A stretch of 64,000 bases of DNA from positions 310,001-374,000 of the forward strand of contig NZ_BMXR01000001.1 in assembly GCF_014651855.1 (NCBI RefSeq). Direction: 5' to 3'. Made by a program: the position numbers and the translations under genes. The notes beneath the pieces were generated by a model. The model worked only from the letters and a program-made list of their open reading frames with translations, searched no databases and was not told the origin of the DNA. Positions 48,203-55,541 of this stretch are shown in pieces (position 1 is the first letter of the stretch; every line of letters starts with the position of its first letter). This DNA comes from Saccharospirillum salsuginis. Lineage in GTDB: Bacteria > Pseudomonadota > Gammaproteobacteria > Pseudomonadales > Natronospirillaceae.

Positions 48203-48664
48203 CTACTCCTCCGCCTCGGTCAATCGATCACCCTCCAACTTCCTCAACGTCTCCAACAACCCCTCATCCGGCGCGACCTTCTTCTGGGTGTTGTAATCCA
48301 ACAACACGATCCGCCCGCTGCCCAGGGTGGCGATGGCGTCCTGGGCGGTGCTGTAGATCGCGTATGTCTGCAAGAAGCCGAACGGCTGAACCTCGTCGAT
48401 CCGGGCGCCGACCTTGATGGTGTCCGGGTAAGTCAGCGGGCGGCGATACTGGCACTCGGTCGAGGCCAGGATGGGGCCGATGCCGTTGTGCTTCATCTCG
48501 TCCATCAGGCCAGCGCGCTCGAAGTAGGCGATGCGGGCGCTTTCGAAATACCGGAAGTAGGTGACGTTGTTGATGTGGTTAAAGGCGTCCATTTCGCCCC
48601 ACTGCAGGGGCAGGTCGATGATGACCGGGTAATCCCGCTCAAAGGCCTTCAATTTCTCACTCAT
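48203..48664 (-). CDS. Hot-dog acyl-CoA thioesterase (4HBT)
   Basis: A 153-residue protein: WGEMDAFNHINNVTYFRYFESARIAYFERAG is the 4-hydroxybenzoyl-CoA thioesterase motif with the catalytic Asp in the D-A-F-N-H context. STECQYRRPLTYPDTIKVGARIDEV follows. Tetrameric cytosolic enzymes of this kind hydrolyse acyl-CoAs. The ATG at 48664 fits the family start; the frame extends upstream without similarity. Confidence 0.88.
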   Translation of the reverse strand: MSEKLKAFERDYPVIIDLPLQWGEMDAFNHINNVTYFRYFESARIAYFERAGLMDEMKHNGIGPILASTECQYRRPLTYPDTIKVGARIDEVQPFGFLQTYAIYSTAQDAIATLGSGRIVLLDYNTQKKVAPDEGLLETLRKLEGDRLTEAEE

Positions 48665-48731
48665 GGGATGGTTGTACCTGTGTTGAATTCGGACCGGTTC
48701 AGTGTGCCCAAGGCTCCGACCAAACGCCAGC

Positions 48732-49820
48732 TCAGCCGGCCGACGTCGCCTGACTGCCGCAGGCGGCGAACAGGGCCTGCCAGGCGTCCACCTGCTGCCG
48801 GATCCGCAGCCGATACCGGTCGTGCCAGGCCTGTAAAACGCCCACATAGTCGGCCATCGGCTCGTTTTGAATCGGCAGGGTGTCGTGTATTCGCGACAAG
48901 GGGTCGAACCCGGCCAGGAATCGCTGGTCCACCGTCACCAGCCAGGGCTGCACCTCACCGGTAAAGATGTTGACCATGACATTGCGCGCGAAACCCAGCT
49001 CCTTGAGCGCCGGTCCCATCGGGCACAGGCGCCGGTCTTCGGCCGCCGCCCGCAACAGCCGCTCGGCCTGCTCCAGCCGCTGAATCGCCACGCGCATCGA
49101 CTGCAGGCTGTGCCCGCCCATCGGGTATTGACCCATGCGCTCCAAGGCACCCAGCCAATCCGACCCGGTACTTTCCATCGGGGATTCCACCAACTGCGAC
49201 AGGGTACTTTGTGCGGCTTTGTAACCCTCGGTATCGATCGTGTCTTCGGCCGCGAACGGCTCGGAACCGCCGGTCCAGTAGGCGGCGTAATCCGGATTGG
49301 CCACCGAGGCATTCCAGAGATGCACCGGAAACGCCGACCGCTTGGCCGCCAGGGCGGATTCGAGCTCCGCCCGCAGGTCATCCTCGATCTCGATGTCCGA
49401 CCCGAGGCACTGCGGCAACAGGGTCAACAGGCGCCGTTCGTAATCGAGCCGGATTTCGGGTTCGGCGACCTTGCCGAGTATGGAATTGCGCTCGCCCAGC
49501 AATTTGAACACTTCGCAGCCGCGCAAGGCCCAGGCGTCGAGCAGGTCGATGCGAATGTCGGGCACCGGTTGGCGCAGTTGTCGGGGACGGGGGTAGGACG
49601 GCAATGCCATCGGGTCGACAGGCGCCGGTTCGGCATCCAGAACATTGGCGACCCGGGCGACGTAATCGTCCATCAAGTCGTCCCCGCCCTGCCCGCAACC
49701 GGCGAGTGTCAGAGCGGCCAGCAAGGTTGCAACCTGAAACAAAGGTTGAAACACCCTGCAATGACGCGCTGTGCGTTTTCTGAAAAATCCCTTTAATTTC
49801 AACAAGTTAATAATTGGCAC
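48732..49820 (-). CDS. DUF3080 lipoprotein
   Basis: A lipoprotein of 340-362 residues. The hydrophobic signal VFQPLFQVATLLAALTLAGC ends in lipobox LAGC. The mature part starts GQGGDDLMDDYVARVANVLD and contains LPSYPRPRQLRQPVPDIRIDLLDAWALRGCEVFKLLGERNSILGKV, the DUF3080 hallmark with a conserved Cys. Both possible starts are GTG: 49820 (given) and 49754. The given start supplies basic residues before the hydrophobic core but overlaps the divergent sigma-54 promoter. The C-terminal part ends near AACGSQATSAG. Function is unknown; it is envelope-anchored. Confidence 0.8.
   Translation of the reverse strand: MPIINLLKLKGFFRKRTARHCRVFQPLFQVATLLAALTLAGCGQGGDDLMDDYVARVANVLDAEPAPVDPMALPSYPRPRQLRQPVPDIRIDLLDAWALRGCEVFKLLGERNSILGKVAEPEIRLDYERRLLTLLPQCLGSDIEIEDDLRAELESALAAKRSAFPVHLWNASVANPDYAAYWTGGSEPFAAEDTIDTEGYKAAQSTLSQLVESPMESTGSDWLGALERMGQYPMGGHSLQSMRVAIQRLEQAERLLRAAAEDRRLCPMGPALKELGFARNVMVNIFTGEVQPWLVTVDQRFLAGFDPLSRIHDTLPIQNEPMADYVGVLQAWHDRYRLRIRQQVDAWQALFAACGSQATSAG
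49735..49753 (+). promoter_or_regulatory. Upstream activator site candidate (TGAAACA x2)
   Basis: TGAAACA-AAGGT-TGAAACA, 62 bp before the -24 box of the sigma-54 promoter at 49815. Two TGAAACA copies also occur upstream of the persulfide dioxygenase promoter (52933-52946), in similar TTGCA-flanked surroundings. Confidence 0.5.
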
Positions 49821-49830
49821 GCCTCTTGAT
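49815..49830 (+). promoter_or_regulatory. Sigma-54 promoter of the CIDGR protein-SulP operon
   Basis: TGGCACG-CCTC-TTGA, matching the -24 box exactly and the -12 box except the final C. GG and the following dinucleotide are ten bases apart. It is 40 bp before the ATG at 49870. Confidence 0.7.
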
Positions 49831-49869
49831 ATATGTCTCCATAACTCAATCCGACACCGGAGAAAACAA

Positions 49870-50658
49870 ATGGCTCATTCCATGGTGTGGATGTCCACCG
49901 ACGAAATCATAAACAAAGTGCCCTGCACCTGCATCGACGGGCGCACCCCCGGCATGCGCTATAGCGTCGCCGGCGGCAGTTTCGGTCTGATCCTGCATAC
50001 CCTGGGCCGGATCCAGTCCGAGCTCGGCCGTAATCTGCAACAGTCGGAAATCGAAGACTATGTTCGACTGTTCGCCGATGAGGTCGGCCCCGTCTATTTG
50101 CACAGCGACCAGCACAAGCTGGATTGCATCTACTCGCGCATGGGCGTGTCGAAGGACATCAAACTGAAAGAACTGACCGCGAACCAACGCCGTTCGTTCT
50201 GCGAACTGGCGACCGAACCGGAACTGCAGGGCTGCGGTCACCTGCATCTGATGATGACGAACGAAGCCGACTACGGCATACCGCTTCTGTTGATCCAGCG
50301 CAGTATCAAGGCCTTCATGACGCTCTACTTTAACGGTCATGAAGGACTGATGTTCGACGTGCTGTCGGGCCGACATCAGGAAGAACGCGTGCTGCTGCTG
50401 GACGTCCAGCGCGGTCGCCAGGACAAAGCCGAGTCGGCGCTGTATTTCGAATCCCCCATGTCCGAAAACAGCTTCTTCTGCCACCGCCCGCTCAAAAAAG
50501 CGTTGGCCGAACGTTTTCTGGAACGCATCGAAGCGTCGCATCGGCCCGGTTTGCCGCGTGCGGCCTGGGGGGAATTGATCGCCGCGCACAACCAGGCCGC
50601 CGAGCAAACGCTGGAACGCCTGGCGCCGGAATTACCCGTTGAACACATCCGTCTTTGA
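49870..50658 (+). CDS. Carbonic-anhydrase-like CIDGR/GCGH protein
   Basis: A 262-residue protein, cytosolic by sequence (no signal). It carries CTCIDGRTPGMRYSVAGGSFG at residues 19-39, His78/His82 in VYLHSDQHKLDC, and QGCGHLHLMM at 120-129. The Cys-x-Asp-x-Arg dyad with a later His and a Cys in GCGH is the zinc-ligand pattern of beta-carbonic anhydrases and of CDCA/CsoSCA relatives. The beta-CA fold also contains COS and CS2 hydrolases, which release sulfide. It is 15 bp before a SulP gene, and SulP-carbonic anhydrase pairing is known. Fold assignment is inference; the substrate may be CO2 or a sulfur analogue. GGAGA precedes the start. Confidence 0.6.
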   Translation: MAHSMVWMSTDEIINKVPCTCIDGRTPGMRYSVAGGSFGLILHTLGRIQSELGRNLQQSEIEDYVRLFADEVGPVYLHSDQHKLDCIYSRMGVSKDIKLKELTANQRRSFCELATEPELQGCGHLHLMMTNEADYGIPLLLIQRSIKAFMTLYFNGHEGLMFDVLSGRHQEERVLLLDVQRGRQDKAESALYFESPMSENSFFCHRPLKKALAERFLERIEASHRPGLPRAAWGELIAAHNQAAEQTLERLAPELPVEHIRL

Positions 50659-50673
50659 ATCGAGGAGTAAACG

Positions 50674-52386
50674 ATGAATAACACAGCCACCCTACCCCGC
50701 CTGCGTCGCTGGGTGCCGGCCATCGACTGGCTCGGTCACTACCAGCGCCGCGATTTCCGCGGGGACCTGGTCGCCGGTATCACCGTCGCCATGATGTTGA
50801 TTCCCCAGGCCATGTCCTACGCTCTGTTGGCCGGCCTGCCGCCCTACATCGGCCTGTACGCTTCCGTACTGCCGTTGATTATCTACGCCGTCTTCGGCAC
50901 CTCGCGCCAGCTGGCCGTCGGCCCGGTGGCCATGGTCGCCCTGCTGGTGTCCAGCGGTGTCGGCGCCATGGCCGACATCGGCTCGGACCGCTACATCGCG
51001 CTGGCGATTCTCCTGTCGTTGATGGTCGGTGCCATCCAGTTCGGTATGGGCGTGTTCCGGCTCGGGTTCCTGACCAACTTCATGTCCCACCCGGTCATTT
51101 CCGGCTTCACCAGCGCCGCCGCCCTGATCATCGGTTTCAGCCAGTTGAAACACATCGTGGGGCTGCCCTTGCCGCGCACCGAAAACATCGCTGAAACGCT
51201 CTGGCTGACGGTGTCTCAAATCACCGACATCAACATGGCGGCCTTCGCCATTGGCGTCGGGGGTGTCATCCTGCTGCTGGGACTGAAACGCATGAGCCCG
51301 CTGATGCCCGGCGCCATGATCGCCGTGGTTCTGTCGACCCTGGTGGTCTGGTTGTTCGACCTCAATACAACCGCGGGCGTCTCCGTCGTCGGTGAAGTCC
51401 CGGCCGGGTTCCCGGAATTCTCCGTACCCAGCATGAGCCTGACCGATCTCACGGATCTGCTGCCGATCGCGATCACCATCTCGATTGTCGGCTTCCTGGA
51501 AAGCATCGCCGTCGCCAAGAAGATCGCATCACAGAAGCGCTATGAAATCGACGCCAACAAAGAGCTGGTCGGCCTGGGCCTGGCCAACATCGTCGGCGCC
51601 TTCTTCAAGGCCATGCCGGTCACCGGTGGCTTCAGCCGGACCGCCGTCAACAACAACGCCGGCGCCAACACCGGCCTGGCGGCCATCATCACCGCCATGC
51701 TGATCGGTTTCGCGCTGTTGTTCCTGACACCGCTGTTCTACTACATCCCGAAAGCCATTTTGGGCTCGGTCATCATGGTCGCCGTATTCGGCCTGATCGA
51801 CATCCACGAAGTGAAGCACCTGTGGAAGGTCAAGAAAGACGACCTCGGCCTGCTCGCCTTCACCTTCCTGGCGACCCTGATCCTGGGTGTGAAGACCGGC
51901 ATCTTCCTCGCGGTCGGCCTGTCCATGGTCTGGTTCGTGATCAAGACCACCCGTCCGCACTACGCGGTACTGGGCCGGCTGCCGGGCACCGACGTCTACC
52001 GTAACGTCAAGCGTCACAGCGACGCGGAGACCAAGAGCAACATCCTGGCCATCCGCTTCGACGCCCAGTTCTACTACGGCAACGTCAGCTTCCTGAAAGA
52101 CACCATTAAGCGTGCCGAAGCCGATATGGCAACCGAACTGAAAGCGGTGGTGCTCGACGCCAGCTCGATCAACCAGCTCGACTCCTCCGCCGACACCGCG
52201 TTGCATGAATTGCTGCGGGACTACCGACTGCGCGGCGTCGACCTCTTCGTCGCCAACGTCAAAGGCCCGGTGAGGGATGTGATGGAACGCAGCGGCTTCG
52301 TCGAAACCCTGGGTGAGGACCACTTCTTCCTCACCACCCGGGAGGCCATGGACGCCGCCCAGGATTATGTCGATCAGCAACGATAG
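50674..52386 (+). CDS. SulP-family anion transporter with STAS domain (second copy)
   Basis: A 570-residue SLC26/SulP transporter: DLVAGITVAMMLIPQAMSYALLAGLPPYIGLYASVLPLIIYAVFGTSRQLAVGPVAMVALL, then KAMPVTGGFSRTAVNNNAGANTGLAAI and IPKAILGSVIMVAVFGLIDI. The C-terminal STAS domain (about 450-570) has VVLDASSINQLDSSADTALHELL. GAGGAG lies before the ATG. It is longer and of a different subgroup from the copy at 43761. It shares a promoter with the carbonic-anhydrase-like gene, which favours bicarbonate or sulfate/sulfite transport. Confidence 0.9.
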   Translation: MNNTATLPRLRRWVPAIDWLGHYQRRDFRGDLVAGITVAMMLIPQAMSYALLAGLPPYIGLYASVLPLIIYAVFGTSRQLAVGPVAMVALLVSSGVGAMADIGSDRYIALAILLSLMVGAIQFGMGVFRLGFLTNFMSHPVISGFTSAAALIIGFSQLKHIVGLPLPRTENIAETLWLTVSQITDINMAAFAIGVGGVILLLGLKRMSPLMPGAMIAVVLSTLVVWLFDLNTTAGVSVVGEVPAGFPEFSVPSMSLTDLTDLLPIAITISIVGFLESIAVAKKIASQKRYEIDANKELVGLGLANIVGAFFKAMPVTGGFSRTAVNNNAGANTGLAAIITAMLIGFALLFLTPLFYYIPKAILGSVIMVAVFGLIDIHEVKHLWKVKKDDLGLLAFTFLATLILGVKTGIFLAVGLSMVWFVIKTTRPHYAVLGRLPGTDVYRNVKRHSDAETKSNILAIRFDAQFYYGNVSFLKDTIKRAEADMATELKAVVLDASSINQLDSSADTALHELLRDYRLRGVDLFVANVKGPVRDVMERSGFVETLGEDHFFLTTREAMDAAQDYVDQQR

Positions 52387-52404
52387 GGTGAAGTGCTGAG
52401 CCTT

Positions 52405-52435
52405 GCCCCGGCATCCAGGATGCCGGGGCTTTTTT
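52405..52435 (+). terminator. Rho-independent terminator after second SulP
   Basis: GCCCCGGCATCC-A-GGATGCCGGGGC followed by T6, 19 bp after the stop. A strong stem ending the sigma-54 transcript. Confidence 0.9.
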
Positions 52436-52437
52436 AT

Positions 52438-52914
52438 GTAGGGCAGAAGAGCCGTAGGCGATATCTGCCGGGGGAGGATACCGGGGCTGTGGCCTACCCA
52501 TTGCCACCGTATTAACGGCAGATGTCGCTGTCGCTCTTCTGCCCTACAGGTATTGATAGCCACCAGCCCATCGTAGGGCAGAAGAGCCCCAGGCGATATC
52601 TGCCGTGGGGAAGATACCTGGCCAGTGGCTTACCCAGTGCCAACGTATTAAACGGCAGATAACGCTGTCGCTCTTCTGCCCTACAGGTATTAGTAGCCAC
52701 CGGCCCATCGTAGGGCAGAAGAGCCCCAGGCGATATCTGCCGTGGGGAGGATACGGCACCCGTAGCTATGCCAGTGCCACCCAACCCGTAGGGCAGAAGA
52801 GCCCGAAGGGCGTTATCTGCCGGGGGAGGATACCTAGGCTGTGGCCCATCCATTGCCACCGTATAAACGGCAGATAACGCTGTCGCCCGATGTGTCGGAC
52901 CACTTCTGCCCTAC
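52438..52914. repeat. Cluster of seven GTAGGGCAGAAG palindromic repeats
   Basis: Forward copies at 52438-52470, 52573-52605, 52710-52742 and 52788-52822; reversed copies at 52516-52547, 52653-52684 and 52868-52914 (long form). Forward and reversed copies alternate with spacers of about 27-103 bp, partly repeated (GTATTGATAGCCACC/GTATTAGTAGCCACC). The cluster ends 9 bp before the upstream activator site of the dioxygenase gene. It separates that gene from SulP. Confidence 0.9.
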
Positions 52915-52922
52915 TCGTACCG

Positions 52923-52955
52923 TGCAACGGTGTGAAACATGAAACAACCGTTGCA
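52923..52955 (+). promoter_or_regulatory. Upstream activator site candidate of persulfide dioxygenase gene
   Basis: TGCAACGG and CCGTTGCA (52923-52930, 52948-52955) flank two abutting TGAAACA copies (52933-52946). The inner repeats match the site at 49735. Distance to the -24 box is about 65-75 bp. Confidence 0.5.
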
Positions 52956-52967
52956 ACAGCTTTAAAC

Positions 52968-52983
52968 ATTAGCTTTAACTAAT
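52968..52983. promoter_or_regulatory. ATTAR-N6-CTAAW dyad before persulfide dioxygenase
   Basis: ATTAG-CTTTAA-CTAAT, perfect arms, between the activator site and the sigma-54 promoter. It matches the dyads at 43297, 54259 and 56779. Confidence 0.65.
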
Positions 52984-53019
52984 ATTTATAAACCCCTTTT
53001 AAATCAACACCTTAAAACT

Positions 53020-53035
53020 TGGCACGCCTTTCGCA
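53020..53035 (+). promoter_or_regulatory. Sigma-54 promoter of persulfide dioxygenase gene
   Basis: TGGCACG-CCTT-TCGCA: the -24 box is exact, the -12 box differs by one base (TCGC for TTGC), with GG and GC ten bases apart. It is 67 bp before the ATG. Confidence 0.75.
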
Positions 53036-53101
53036 ACATGTTCTGCAACAACCGACCCGAACCGCGGGTCGACTGTCCAAATCCAAGTTAGGAGAAGCGA
53101 C

Positions 53102-53983
53102 ATGAACCAGCAAATCGAAACCTTCTACGACCCGAACACCTTCACTCTGACCTATGTCGTCTACGACGCCGACAGCCGTGACGCCGTGGTCATCGACCCG
53201 GTACTGGACTACAACCCCATCGGCAGCAAGATCTCCGATGAGTCCTATCAGAAAGTCGTCGATTTCGTGGCCGAGAAGAACCTGAAACTGCACTATGTGC
53301 TGGAAACCCACGCCCATGCGGACCACCTGAGCTCCAGCCAGTTGTTCCGGGATGAGTTCCCGGACATCCAGGTCGCGATCAGCGAGCGCATCCGCCAGGT
53401 TCAGGAAGTCTTTAAAGGCGTCTACAACCTGCCGGACACCTTCGTCACCGACGGTCAGCAGTTCGACCGCCTGTTGAAGGACAACGAGGAGTTCACCGCC
53501 GGCACGCTGAGCATCCGGGCCATCCCGACACCGGGGCATACCCCGGCTTGTGTTTCCTACCTGATCGGCGATGCCGTCTTCACCGGCGACGCGCTGTTCA
53601 TGCCGGACTTCGGCACCGGTCGTTGCGACTTCCCGGCCGGCGACGCCAAAACGCTGTACAAGGGCGTAACCCAGAACCTCTACAGCCTGCCGGACGACAC
53701 CCGTGTGTTCGTCGGACACGACTACCAGCCCGGCGGTCGCGAAGTGGCCTGGGAGAGCACCATCGGTGAGGAAAAGGCGAAGAACATTCAATTGAACGCC
53801 AACACCACCGAAGACGAGTACGTCAAATTCCGCGAAACCAAGGATGCCACCCTGCAGGCACCGAAGCTGATCTACCAGAGCATACTGGTGAACATCGAAG
53901 CCGGTCACCTGCCGAAACAGGAAAGCAATGGCAGCCGCTATCTGAAGATTCCGCTGAATATTCAGACCGCTCGCGCCCAATAA
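53102..53983 (+). CDS. Persulfide dioxygenase-type metallo-beta-lactamase (Blh/ETHE1-like)
   Basis: A 293-residue protein: starts MNQQIETFYDPNTFTLTYVVYDADSRDAVVIDPVLDY. The metal motif THAHADHLSSSQ lies near residue 73, GTLSIRAIPTPGHTPACVSYLIGDAVFTGDALFMPDFGTGRCDF follows, and VFVGHDYQPGGREVAWESTIGEEK supplies the last His. It matches the persulfide-dioxygenase domain that oxidises glutathione persulfide to sulfite and glutathione. TAGGAGAAG precedes the ATG. The DUF442 partner domain of Blh is a separate gene at 43413. Downstream are the YeeE/YedE pair and SQR, consistent with sulfide detoxification or oxidation. Confidence 0.9.
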   Translation: MNQQIETFYDPNTFTLTYVVYDADSRDAVVIDPVLDYNPIGSKISDESYQKVVDFVAEKNLKLHYVLETHAHADHLSSSQLFRDEFPDIQVAISERIRQVQEVFKGVYNLPDTFVTDGQQFDRLLKDNEEFTAGTLSIRAIPTPGHTPACVSYLIGDAVFTGDALFMPDFGTGRCDFPAGDAKTLYKGVTQNLYSLPDDTRVFVGHDYQPGGREVAWESTIGEEKAKNIQLNANTTEDEYVKFRETKDATLQAPKLIYQSILVNIEAGHLPKQESNGSRYLKIPLNIQTARAQ

Positions 53984-54010
53984 CCCTGGGAGGCTATCGG
54001 AGAGCAGACG

Positions 54011-54136
54011 GTAGGTTGGATTAGCCGAAGGCGTAATCCAACACCTGCATCGCTGGCACGGTCTGCGTTATGGGCACAGTTTGGATGTTGGATTACGCGC
54101 TCACGCGCTACCGATGCGTCGGACCGATCCAACCTA
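54011..54136. repeat. GTTGGATTA palindromic repeat pair
   Basis: Copy 54011-54042 (GTAGGTTGGATTAGCC...AATCCAAC) and a larger copy 54087-54136 ending AATCC-like ACCTAC. Related to 42204. They occupy the gap after the dioxygenase gene. Confidence 0.65.
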
Positions 54137-54172
54137 CTCTCTACGGGTCCGCACGCGCCCAATAACGTCGGG

Positions 54173-54207
54173 TAACGGGGTCAGACCAAAACGGTCTGAC
54201 CCCGTTA
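54173..54207. terminator. Perfect GGGGTCAGACC palindrome (terminator or mobile-repeat end)
   Basis: TAACGGGGTCAGACC-AAAAC-GGTCTGACCCCGTTA, 15-base perfect arms. It lies between the dioxygenase gene and the YeeE promoter. No T-run follows, but the stem is strong. Such GGGGTCAGACC arms are seen in bacterial mobile repeats. Confidence 0.6.
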
Positions 54208-54218
54208 ATACACCGATA

Positions 54219-54246
54219 TTGATTTTGCGGCCTTAGGCCGTATTAT
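54219..54246 (+). promoter_or_regulatory. Sigma-70 promoter of the YeeE/YedE pair
   Basis: TTGATT (54219-54224), 16 bp spacer, TATTAT (54241-54246). The spacer holds an inner dyad CGGCCTTAGGCCG. The dyad at 54259 lies just downstream of the -10, where a repressor would block initiation. Confidence 0.55.
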
Positions 54247-54258
54247 TTTAACCAATAT

Positions 54259-54275
54259 ATTAGTTATTTCTAAAT
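54259..54275. promoter_or_regulatory. ATTAR-N6-CTAAW dyad before YeeE gene
   Basis: ATTAG-TTATTT-CTAAAT: one mismatch from the perfect dyad at 52968. Located 13 bp after the -10 box and 12 bp before the ATG. Confidence 0.6.
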
Positions 54276-54286
54276 TAGAGGTTGTT

Positions 54287-54724
54287 ATGACTATTGTGAA
54301 CTTCACACCTCTGCCGGCCTTTCTCGGCGGCGCATTGATCGGCCTCTCCGCCGCTCTGCTGCTGCTGTTGAAAGGACGCATCGCCGGTATTTCCGGCATC
54401 GCCGGCGGCATCATCTACCCGGAAAAAGGCGACATGGACTGGCGCTTCATGTTCATCGGCGGCCTGGTGATCGGCGGATTGCTGTACCAGTGGATCGGCC
54501 TCGGCGCGGGCGTGGATCACATCCAGGCCGTAGTCGACACCCCGATGTTGATCGTCGCCGGTGTGCTGGTCGGCATCGGCACCACCATCGGCACCGGGTG
54601 CACCAGCGGCCACGGCATTTGCGGCCTGGCCCGGCGCAGCCCGCGGTCCCTGGTGGCCACGGTCAGCTTTATGGCAACGGCCTTCGTCACCGTGTTCATC
54701 GTTCGTCACCTAATGGGAGCCTGA
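54287..54724 (+). CDS. YeeE/YedE-type sulfur transporter subunit (first half)
   Basis: A 145-residue membrane protein: FTPLPAFLGGALIGLSAALLLLLKGRIAGISGIAGGIIY, then VGIGTTIGTGCTSGHGICGLARRSPRSLVATVSFMATAF. The Cys of TGCTSGHGICGL are the conserved thiols of the YeeE thiosulfate/persulfide-sulfur transporter family. It is half of the fused E. coli YeeE and needs its neighbour to complete the fold. It ends 2 bp before the second half. Likely passes thiosulfate or persulfide sulfur across the inner membrane. Confidence 0.9.
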   Translation: MTIVNFTPLPAFLGGALIGLSAALLLLLKGRIAGISGIAGGIIYPEKGDMDWRFMFIGGLVIGGLLYQWIGLGAGVDHIQAVVDTPMLIVAGVLVGIGTTIGTGCTSGHGICGLARRSPRSLVATVSFMATAFVTVFIVRHLMGA

Positions 54725-54726
54725 TC

Positions 54727-55200
54727 ATGACTAAATCGTTGAATCTCGCCGTCGCGCTGATCGCCGGTGTTCTGTTCGGCTTCGGCCTGTCGGTCGCCCA
54801 GATGATCGACCCGGCCAAGGTGGTCAACTTCCTGGATGTCTTCGGCACCTGGGATCCGTCCCTGGCCTTCGTCATGGGTGGCGGCCTGCTGGTGAACGCC
54901 ATCGCCACACCGCTGATCATGAAACGTCGCACCCCGGTTCTGGCCGAGTTCTTCCGCGTACCGGCCAAGACCGAAGTGGACAGCCGCATCGTTGTCGGTG
55001 GTGTTGTCTTCGGCATCGGCTGGGGTCTCGCCGGCTACTGCCCGGGCCCGATGCTCACCTCGCTGAGCTTCGCCGACGGCAGCATCGTGACCATCGTGGT
55101 CGCCTATGTGGCCGGCACCTTCGCCACCAAGTGGGGACTGGCGCGCTGGGAGCACTACAAGCACCTGCGTCACCAGAAAAACGAAGCCTGCGTGGGGTGA
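54727..55200 (+). CDS. YeeE/YedE-type sulfur transporter subunit (second half)
   Basis: A 157-residue membrane protein: LNLAVALIAGVLFGFGLSVAQMIDPAKVVNFLDVFGTWDPSLAFVMGGGL, then VGGVVFGIGWGLAGYCPGPMLTSLSFADGS. GYCPGP carries the family Cys. The pair corresponds to PmpA/PmpB-type proteins linked to BigR regulation. Followed by a strong terminator at 55218, so the two genes are one transcript. Confidence 0.9.
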   Translation: MTKSLNLAVALIAGVLFGFGLSVAQMIDPAKVVNFLDVFGTWDPSLAFVMGGGLLVNAIATPLIMKRRTPVLAEFFRVPAKTEVDSRIVVGGVVFGIGWGLAGYCPGPMLTSLSFADGSIVTIVVAYVAGTFATKWGLARWEHYKHLRHQKNEACVG

Positions 55201-55217
55201 TCACGCCCCCACCTAAC

Positions 55218-55249
55218 AAAAAAAGCCGGTCAGTTGACCGGCTTTTTTT
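55218..55249. terminator. Bidirectional rho-independent terminator
   Basis: A7-GCCGGTCA-GT-TGACCGGC-T7. It closes the YeeE/YedE transcript and, on the other strand, the SQR-DUF2798 transcript. Confidence 0.9.
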
Positions 55250-55297
55250 ATGGCCGGCATCCCGCCGGCTTCTTTTTTTGGTTAGGCAATCATTGAA

Positions 55298-55540
55298 TCA
55301 GTCTTCGCCACACAACCGCGCCGCCAGGTGCGCTACCCGCCGGCCGAAGATCAGAATAATGGTAAAGGCGATGGGCCAGGCCACCACAAAGGCGGCCCCC
55401 CAACGCGACGGGAAGCCGTCGTCCAGCCCGGTATTGAGGGCGGTGATGACCGCAGTCATCAGGGTGACCATCAACACCGACATCAAAAAGGCCTGGACCA
55501 CGGGCTGGTGTCGTTTACGCAGCATCGTTTGTTCACTCAT
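55298..55540 (-). CDS. DUF2798 small membrane protein
   Basis: An 80-residue protein with two hydrophobic segments (VVQAFLMSVLMVTLMTAVITALNTG and WGAAFVVAWPIAFTIILIFGRRVAHLAARL). It starts MSEQTMLRKRHQPVVQ, 1 bp after the SQR stop, so it is co-translated with SQR. DUF2798 proteins often follow sulfide genes; function is unknown. Confidence 0.85.
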   Translation of the reverse strand: MSEQTMLRKRHQPVVQAFLMSVLMVTLMTAVITALNTGLDDGFPSRWGAAFVVAWPIAFTIILIFGRRVAHLAARLCGED

Positions 55541-55541
55541 G

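Noticed and set aside
52438..52914. CRISPR-like array
   Set aside because: Repeats alternate in orientation, spacers are uneven and themselves repeated, no cas genes are near, and the unit occurs in other gaps.
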